Below, piece after piece: positions 45,410 to 52,967 of a stretch of 52,967 nt of DNA. The position numbers and the translations under genes are program-made. Position 1 is the first letter of the stretch, and the number at the start of each line of letters is the position of its first letter. The notes under the pieces are model-generated. The model worked only from the letters and a program-made list of their open reading frames with translations, was not told the origin of the DNA and made no database searches. Source of the DNA: Helochares maculicollis (lineage: Eukaryota > Arthropoda > Insecta > Coleoptera > Hydrophilidae); the NCBI GenBank assembly GCA_033557835.1, contig JAWQRO010000137.1:1-52967 (forward strand), written 5' to 3'.

Positions 45410-46130
45410 TCTTCCCGATCGTCCCATCAGCGGACGGGCCGGGGTACGAGGGCGTCCCCGGTACCCCCACAAGTTGGGGGTAAAAACCTCCCCGATTCAG
45501 CCGAGGGCTGGCCGAGCATCTCCGAGGAGAATCCATTGCCTCCGCGAGAGTAGTCTCATCGATCGTCGACGCGCTGCGTTGCCGATACCCCCTCACGACA
45601 TGCATTCCACGAGACAGGTTTGAAATGTTGCAACGGCGTCGCGCGCAAACATTGATTCTTTCCATTATAAATAGTACGCAAAAAATGCGTTCCTATATAT
45701 CATCTCCCCCCCAGACATGCTTTGTGGCCCGGAAATTTCATTTTATAACTTTTATAACGACTATCTGAAAAAAAACAATTTTACCTCTTGGTAACGAATA
45801 TATATTATGTAATAATAGAGGAATGAAGGTTTTTGATAAGGACGACGGCAATTAGAAATATCGAGTCCTCCCTCGTCTTCCATTAAAGCGCCGGCGTTTT
45901 GCGTCTCGCCTCTCGATGGGTTTTTCCGATTCTGGGTGGAGTAAAGTGGAGATTTGTTCACGATGTGATGGGAAAAGGGCCTTCAAGGTCGTGTAGTAAA
46001 CGCCAAGAACAGCTGTCTCGAGGCTTAGGGACGGCGGCGCCAAGGGCACCACCTGTTCGTGCGGAACTGAACGGCCCGACGACGCCTGACCCAGGATGTG
46101 GCGTCGGGAATGTATCTGTCACCTAGTTCT
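45410..46130. other. GC- and CpG-rich island with open frames, unidentified
   Basis: Two patches, 45410-45660 and 45890-46115, are strikingly GC- and CpG-rich against AT-rich surroundings. A minus-strand frame of 157 codons (45192-45665) runs through the first patch and beyond. It has a Pro/Gly/Ser-rich middle (GVPGTPSYPGPSADGTIG) and a Cys-containing hydrophobic C-terminus. Another minus-strand frame (45852-46052) includes ETAVLGVYYTTLKALF. Neither matches a family I recognise. Options are a 5' UTR or promoter island of a developmental gene, a long non-coding RNA, or the GC-rich 5' part of a retrotransposon. At 45441-45481 two alternative hairpins share one arm. Confidence 0.4.
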
Positions 46131-48482
46131 TGTCTCTTGAGTGCTTTTACACAATTACCTGATTTCACATCGACGTTCAACATTTCAGGATAATTTCCAA
46201 CAGCATGTGTTAACTCTCTTCCTCTTCGAGATGAGCTTTGAAATTCCTGGGTTAATTAGGATTCTAATTGATCTTCCATTTATTGACTTCCTCTTTCTGT
46301 GCGATTAAATTCCTTTGCATATATCGTGGCTTTCTGTCAGAGGCGCCTTTTAGTTCCTCGAAATTCCATTTTCAGTTTGTCTTTTCACGTATATGTATTA
46401 TTTTGATGTCGGTATTTCATTTCTAGTTTTCCTGCTTCTTTTATTATTTACCGCCTTTTCTTCCCCTTTAAACTGAACATCGTTTTTCATATTTATATCG
46501 AATTTTTTACCCTCATCATTCCAAAGAAATATTTGTTAACTTTAATTTTTCCAGTTCTATCTAGAATATTCGCGATTATTATCTCATCTAATCAATTCAT
46601 TGCAAAAAGCATGTCTTCAATTCCAGCTATAGCTTGTTTTGGACGTGCTTCTATAACCATTATAGTTTTCATTAGATGTATATTACAGTTGAAAGTCTTA
46701 ATTATTTTTCTCATTAATTAAATTAAATATTTCGCTTGCTTAATCGTCTGAACTTTTATGCATTTGTTGCTTATGCCACACACCTGTAGTTGATAGCTGT
46801 AAAATATTGTTTCGCTTATTATCTTCACGCTTTCAATAACACGCATTTATTTTTCTGCGTCCTGTAATTGAAGTCTCAACGATTCCTGGGGTGTCCACCA
46901 GACGGTAATAATAAGTTTTAATCTAGGAGGGAAACGAAACGACGTGTTTTCAATCACAGAATGTTGGGCGCATTTTAGATATCCTACAAACTGAAATACA
47001 ATGGTGAAGAATGGCAATTATCCGTAGACCTAGAGAAAATCAGGGCATACCAGTACAGTGAATAGTTCAATTGGAACGGTGCTCGCTTTAGAACGACAAG
47101 TAATAAGTGGCAAAAATCATCACTAAATGAAACTATTTCTGGACGTTTTCCTGCAGAAAAAGGAATGGGAACTTCAGATAGCATTGGGACTTAAAAACAA
47201 TATGTATGTAAAATTATATAACTCCATGAAGACACTTATCATTTTGGAGGAAAACGGGAAAGCCGACTTGGGAAGTAAATACTTAAAAATCTTGTTTGGC
47301 AATTTTTTTAATATTTTTCTCGTAGCTTTCGTCACAAAGAAACTAGGAACGCTTCACTGTGAATTAGAATAAAAGAGAAACAGCAATGACAGAAAAACAC
47401 TACAATTTAAAAAAGTGTGACCGAAAATATTGGATGCGTCATGTATAGTCAAAGGGACTGCTTAAGAACAATATTCCGATTATAATCCACTTGATAAAAA
47501 TTAACGAAATAGCTTTCAGTTTGAAATATCCCAAACAAACAATGAAACCATTGCACGGAGTCTATATTTAAGTCCCAGCATCCAGATTTCTAGTGTTTTC
47601 TAGTTTGTATAAGCATATTACAAAATGTTCCCAATGTCTCGCAAAATACGACTATTGCACAATACATAAGCAATTTTATCCCGTTGACCTTTAATGCAAA
47701 AATGCCGTAGGTTTTCATAATTCATAAACACAGTCCTTTACGTTCGAACTATTTATAAAAATATGGAAATCTTTTTAAAATAACAGCTTTCTTGCGCCCC
47801 GGTGATGAATGGTTACTGGAGTTATTAAGGTCAAAGTGTTTAGTTAATTGCACAATAAATCATAAAATTAACTTCTTGCCATGTATTTATTTTCCAGCTA
47901 AACTCAATTGCTTGTAACTGTAACACCAAATAGTAAACACAACAACAACAGCAGCGTAGTCGTGGAATAACAGAAATTGGCGTTCCGTTTTAGTTGTTTC
48001 TAATTATTTATAGCTATTTCCTTTAATGTGCGTATTACAAGTTGATTGCTCTGCAACTAATGCGTTTTCGTAAATGAAATACATTCCATTTTAACGAGGC
48101 TATGAAAATATAGCTAATGAACTGATTAACTAAATGATATCCATGGTTGTTTAGATATAAATAAAGCTTAAAATGCTTTTGTCTAATTAACTTACTCATA
48201 ATTTAAATAATTGTCCTTAAAAATGCCGCTTATGTACACACAAATAACTCACTGCGCTTTTGGCAAAAATGTTGATTTCAAAATGAAATTTAGTACTTAA
48301 AGCTACTAAAATCAAAGGAAATTAAAAAAACAACTTAGCTATTGAATTGAAATGGCCAATTATGTTTACACTATTACAAAAAAATTGAGGTGGCTCTTAG
48401 ATTGTTGCTAATATCATATTTTTAAAAGCATTGACTTTAAGCGCACTGCCTTTTAAACTAATTCGAACTTTGTGTTTTGCAG
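46131..48482. other. stretch without a recognised gene
   Basis: From 46140 to 46730 the plus strand is strongly pyrimidine-rich. The rest is AT-rich. No coding or RNA signature was recognised. Confidence 0.4.
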
Positions 48483-48594
48483 ATAAGAACTGTTCTTCGT
48501 GAAAACCAGAAGCAGCAAGACTGAGAGAGTCAAAAGCTCAGAGATAGATAGGTAGAGGAAGGAAATATCGCAAGAGGAACAGAGATAGCAATAG
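48483..48594 (+). other. candidate internal untranslated exon, 112 nt
   Basis: The left boundary is a strong acceptor: a CTAAT branch-point-like sequence in AAACTAATTCG about 20 nt upstream, then CTTTGTGTTTTGCAG ending at 48482. The right boundary is a consensus donor, CAATAG|GTAAGTTTT, with GT at 48595-48596. The sequence between is strongly purine-rich (AGAAGCAGCAAGACTG, GAGGAAGGAAATATCGC and similar), as is common for exons rich in splicing enhancers. All three frames contain stops, so it would be a 5' UTR exon. It is the best splice-site pair in the right half and suggests a large plus-strand gene whose coding exons lie outside the window. Confidence 0.45.
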
Positions 48595-48596
48595 GT

Positions 48597-50279
48597 AAGT
48601 TTTTCAAGTGTTAGTACTGATTGCGGGTCATATTTCAAATAGTTTTCCTTAAACAAGTTTTAAGACGTAAATTATGAAACGCAACCCGTTTTCCCGTTCT
48701 AATAACTAAGCGAAACATATTGCTAACAATTTTCACAAGTTGCATCGCTGAAAATCAATACTCTTTTCGCCGTAACTAGGCCATGCAAGATTTAGTGAAA
48801 TTACATGACTACAAATTTGTTTGAATACAATTATAGCTTTAAAAACATTCTATTCGGCAAATATTCTGTTCGCAATGCTGGCTGAGCTTTATTGTTTGAT
48901 TTTCGTAATTGGCGTTCTATTATTGTATTGATAGAATTACCCATTTTAAATTTTTGGATAATGCTCATAGTAAATGTTTTACTATTCACAAAGTTCGTTT
49001 GAATTAATTAATGCTTCATTATAACAGAGGACGTACTTTATTAGCGTTTTTTACTTTCTGGCTTCGTGCACATATACGATAGGTTTACCTTTTTGGAGTC
49101 ATGAATGTTTATGTTTCAAAAGTCTCCAATTATATTTTGGGACGCTTTGGTCGCCATTGATGTGCACGACATATAAATTTGAATTCCCTGAAAATAATTG
49201 TATAAAAAAGTTACAAACTTTCCGGGGCAAACAGTCAAATTTCGGCAGTTCACTAAGCCAATGAATGTCTCCTTATAAGTACGATCAGTTCAATCGTAAC
49301 ACGATTCTTTATATGCTCATAAATCGTCATCAAATCATATATTTGACAAAAATATTTAACGGAATTCAGTAGCCAAAGCAACGCTTCTTGTTTCGGCCTT
49401 AAATGATCTTATGAAGCTATTTTAGTCACCCTTGTTATAACCAAATAAATTATCTCGTTAAGTTTACAGCATTTAAATATTTTTCGTTAAAGTTTATGTT
49501 ACTGGGAATATTAAATGAGTATCAATAATTTACACCGGAGCAGCTTACTTATACCGATGTTTTAATCAAAAAGTTTAACCGCACTAAATCTAGCTTTTGG
49601 CTTTCTTACAATAAAGTTTTTTACTGTCCGGCTTGAATTGCATTTCACGTATCGTTTCTATAGTAATTTCTGTTTGTATGGCGAGCATTTTTCTATTCTT
49701 AGTTGCCCGTATATTTATTTTATAAGGAATTACTATCGCTCCGATATTGATTGTTTTAGTCCTAACATTCACAGTTCATTTCTTAGGGAATTTGGATTCT
49801 TTCGTTTATAAAACTTTCTTATAATTTTCATGTAGGTGTTTATTGGAGGTTAAAGAACAATCTCCTGTATCTATTCTTAAATATTTCATTATCACGAACC
49901 ATGAGTTCTTGTTTGTTTGACTATATCTATCTGTACATTTTTGATATTTCATCGTAAATATTAAAGTTCCACTATTATTTCATACTCAACTTATATTTCC
50001 TTTCGATTAATAAATTATAATTACTAATGTGTAAATAATGCACAAAAACAAAATGATTGGCAATGGCCAATTAAGTTTAATCTTCAAGAATGGACTATCT
50101 TTATCTGACTTAATAATAAATATGGAATGGAATAAAATTCTTTTCTCGCCCTTGAAATTTGATATATTTCACCAACAATACCAATAGTAAAAATATAAAG
50201 GAAGATAAAATTTCGTAGTATAAAGCAGGAGGAGGATAGAGGATGATGAGGAAATAAGGTCAGTGAGTAAAATCGGGTC
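48597..50279. other. AT-rich stretch without a recognised gene
   Basis: Nothing recognised on either strand. If the preceding exon is real this would be intron. Confidence 0.4.
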
Positions 50280-50700
50280 TCGGGTCAGGGCTTGATCGTT
50301 GACCTAGGGGATTCCCGTTTATCCTGCCATTTTCACCCAACGCCGCCGCCGCCACACGCCTTGCAGTCAACCGATGTCTGGTGCCTCCGGCCGCCCTCCA
50401 CCCGCTATCTTCACAGCACGCTCGTTGAACGCCTGCCGCCTCTTACCCGGATATGCGGCCGCTGTGAAACGTCCACAGGGCGGGATTCCGGATAAAAGTG
50501 AAACTCAACAGTTCTTTAGTTCAGTGCCAACGAACGCCAACCCAACGCTACTACTGCATTTATTTTGCATTACGACCCTATGTTGAAAGGGCAAAAGCCT
50601 GCCTGGCTGCGGTTTGTTTACAAACAACCGATTTCGGGCCTGATTTTCACGGTCGCGGCGATCCTTGACATTTACACGATTTGCTGGGTCGGTCGGTTCA
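50280..50700. other. GC- and CpG-rich island, unidentified
   Basis: A compact GC-rich patch with a CCGCCGCCGCC run (50343-50353) and a GCGGCCGC site (50456-50463). Two overlapping plus-strand frames (50292-50495 and 50374-50586) are short and Pro/Arg-rich, without a domain. A CCACACGCCTTGCAG acceptor-like sequence ends near 50367. It might be an exon, promoter or enhancer of the putative plus-strand gene. A coding role is not supported. Confidence 0.4.
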
Positions 50701-52890
50701 TTGACGCCTCTTCAATTTTTTACTAAAACATTTTTGCCATTTTGTTTGTATGCGAAGCAGAGACTTCCCATTTTATATCCACAGCTTTCTTGCGCATTAC
50801 AACTTAAACTTTAACAACTTCACAATCAATCACAGTACATACACCTCACAATGTATATGAGCTAGTTCGTTAAAGAAAGTATTCTATTACAAAAGAATAG
50901 TTTTGAAACTACTAAGTTTAAAATACAATTGGGGCAAATACAACTTATTAGTGATATTCCATCAGAACACATTTCATCAACAGCTTTCTACCAATAACAT
51001 TTATCGCGACAGCAGCAAGCCCGATTTTACTAATTATCCATTATATTGCTTGATAGCTATTGAAAAATGAATGCCTTTCAATTGCAACTAAAGTTGAAGA
51101 ACTGCGAAATGTACACAACAATTTCCGTCGAACAAAATGAAATCGGCAATCTAGTAGACGAGCAATCGCTGATATTTTTCTACATGGAGACCTTCCTATG
51201 ACGTGGGGAAACTCTAACGAAAGAAGGAACTGCGCGTGATGAATTATTATCGATTGCAGGGATAAGTAAGGGCGACGCTTGTCTGGTTTGTACAATTTGT
51301 CACCTACCAAATCTTTAAACGCTTTTACAAGCCGACGGGAGAGCAAAACCAGTAAACCTCAATCCCACATGAAGCACCAAAAAAATAATGCAAAATTCAA
51401 TGCATTTAAAAGGGACAGCTTTATATTCGAAACACATTTCAGTACTGTATCAAGCTTGGCGAATTTTAATGCAAACGGGAAGCTCCTTTGGAATGTAATA
51501 CTCCTCCTTCCTCGTGCCCCTTAACATCCTGATATTAATAAAAGTTGATTTTCGTTCCAATATAGAAGTTTCCCGAGTTATAACAAAATAACATTAATGA
51601 AAATATGAAAAAGCTTCTTCTTCTTACTTTATTTAAATCGATATCGCAATGGCTGCTCCTAACAGGTATGCGCCGGCAGCGGCATTCTTCTGACATCCAA
51701 TGAGTGGAAATAAACAATATTTGAGCTATCAACTGGCCGTAATCATATTTGCCTAGCAAAGAACCCGCCTTTATAGTTCATTTTATGTTGAAAAGCCGTT
51801 TCCACGTCGATTGGCTCTTTTAGCGCTCAAAGGTTAATGCGTGGCAAAAGGAAACATCCCATATGCTTCCGCTGAGTTAAACTTATTAGGCACGCTCCAT
51901 CTGCTATTTGGCCATTTTCATCGTCAAATTCCCTGGACCGGAGACGTCCTCACCATCCAACCCAACCCAAACCGAACCGTTCTCTGATTTTCACGAATAA
52001 ATAACTGTATATGTACAAATAGATGGATAAGTACCGGGATAGTCGAGGCGATGAGATGGGATCCTCAGCGTTATATAGTTTACGGAATACCTATCATCCC
52101 GAGTTGGAGAGTCAATCGTCCTTCAATAATGCTTTTGCAGTTCTTTAATTGCTTGTGAGTAGTTCTGTAGCAATGCAATTTTACTAAATCTTCCTTGGCC
52201 TACTTTCTGCGAAAACAGTATTGATTTTCTGCGTTGCAACTTCGGGAAATTGTTAGCAAAGTGGTTATTACGCGAGGAAAATCTAGATCAACTTTAATGT
52301 ATTCTAGAAAAATTTGCTCATTTCCTTGTTTACCCTTCAGTCTTAATTGGAAACAATACTTTTATTTTGTTTGGACTAATATGTAGCACGGACAAAGTAT
52401 CCTTGCAGCGTTCAATTTTAAAAATCACCCAAGCAAAAATATCAGACGCAGTCACCGCCACCAGTTTACATTGACTATTAAAATTTCATAAAATTTAGCA
52501 GGCATTTTATAACCCATTATCATTTTCAGAGAGAGAGAGTTATTAATTCATCAATATTGTCGTATGGTGACAATACATGAAACAACCTAACTGATCTTTA
52601 TGGTTCGTCCAAATACTTTTTGTTATTTTTGGTGCCAGTCAGCTAAATAAACTCAATTGAAAAATATATCAATAGGGAATAAATAATTAATTGCTAACTA
52701 AGTTAACAATGTTGTTAAATATTTGCTCTCGTGAATAAACGTGTTCAACAATATTTGAAACGCCGCTTTTTACAAACTAACTAAACTAAATTAATCCTCT
52801 ATAGACCCGTGCAACTTTCACGCCACGTCATGTTAACTTATCAAAATTTTATTAAATAATTGTAAATTGTAGTTCTGTTTATGATATGGC
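50701..52890. other. AT-rich stretch without a recognised gene
   Basis: Minus-strand 51041-51346 and plus-strand 51279-51524 are open but lack family signatures. Nothing else was seen. Confidence 0.4.
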
Positions 52891-52911
52891 GTGTATGTGT
52901 GTGTGTGTATT

Positions 52912-52958
<47 letters not shown>

Positions 52959-52959
52959 T
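52891..52959. repeat. compound (GT)n(AT)n(GT)n microsatellite
   Basis: A GT-rich run up to about 52909, an AT run at about 52911-52934 and a pure GT run at 52935-52958. It lies at the window edge. Confidence 0.95.
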
Positions 52960-52967
52960 TATATCTG

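Noticed and set aside
45256..45483. Plus-strand frame across the 45.4-kb island
   Set aside because: Overlaps the longer minus-strand frame, Arg/Lys and Gly-rich by composition; no domain.
51041..51346. 101-codon minus-strand frame
   Set aside because: No homology recognised, no splice or promoter context; plus-strand frames overlap it with equal plausibility.

Overview
This is an AT-rich, gene-poor stretch of an animal nuclear genome, almost certainly an insect. The evidence is eukaryotic tRNA genes with internal Pol III promoters and T-run terminators, an intron-containing MADF-BESS gene (an architecture expanded in insects), decayed mariner, maT-like and Mutator-like DNA transposons, and dinucleotide microsatellites. 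A dipteran is my best guess from the overall texture, but nothing seen here fixes the order. There is no operon, CRISPR or prokaryotic signal.

Layout. 1-5.7 kb: an (AT)n microsatellite, a mariner fossil (355-880), then unassigned AT-rich DNA. 5.7-6.5 kb: a minus-strand tRNA-Gly(UCC) gene and an open fragment resembling a multi-pass membrane protein. 11.6-12.1 kb: a possible last exon with a C-terminal membrane anchor, then a tRNA-Gly pseudogene. 12.5-16.9 kb: a complete but dead maT-like element with TA target duplication, then a mariner inserted into a repeat called here block Y, which ends in a second tRNA-Gly. 17.6-19.9 kb: three more tRNA-Gly genes. 20.1-20.95 kb: the one convincing protein gene, a two-exon MADF-BESS factor (253 aa) on the minus strand. 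22.1-25.4 kb: a mariner with matching 16-bp ends that contains a second copy of block Y with its intact tRNA-Gly gene, and two copies of the transposase N-terminal segment. 32.1-33.3 kb: a dead Mutator-like transposase. 33.3-53 kb: mostly featureless, with candidate non-coding exons (39.5 and 48.5 kb), two GC-rich islands (45.4-46.1 and 50.3-50.7 kb) and a terminal GT/AT microsatellite. This right half could be intron or 5' region of a large plus-strand gene, which is inference only.

How the parts relate. The most interesting feature is the link between tRNA-Gly(UCC) genes and repeats. Six apparently functional copies and one relic lie within 18.2 kb. Two copies sit at the 3' end of a discrete block of about 1.55 kb (block Y), one copy of which took a mariner and the other of which lies inside a different mariner. 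A third copy shares about 350 bp of the same 5' flank. The tRNA genes therefore appear to have been copied as passengers of a repeat unit. All similarity statements were made by eye.
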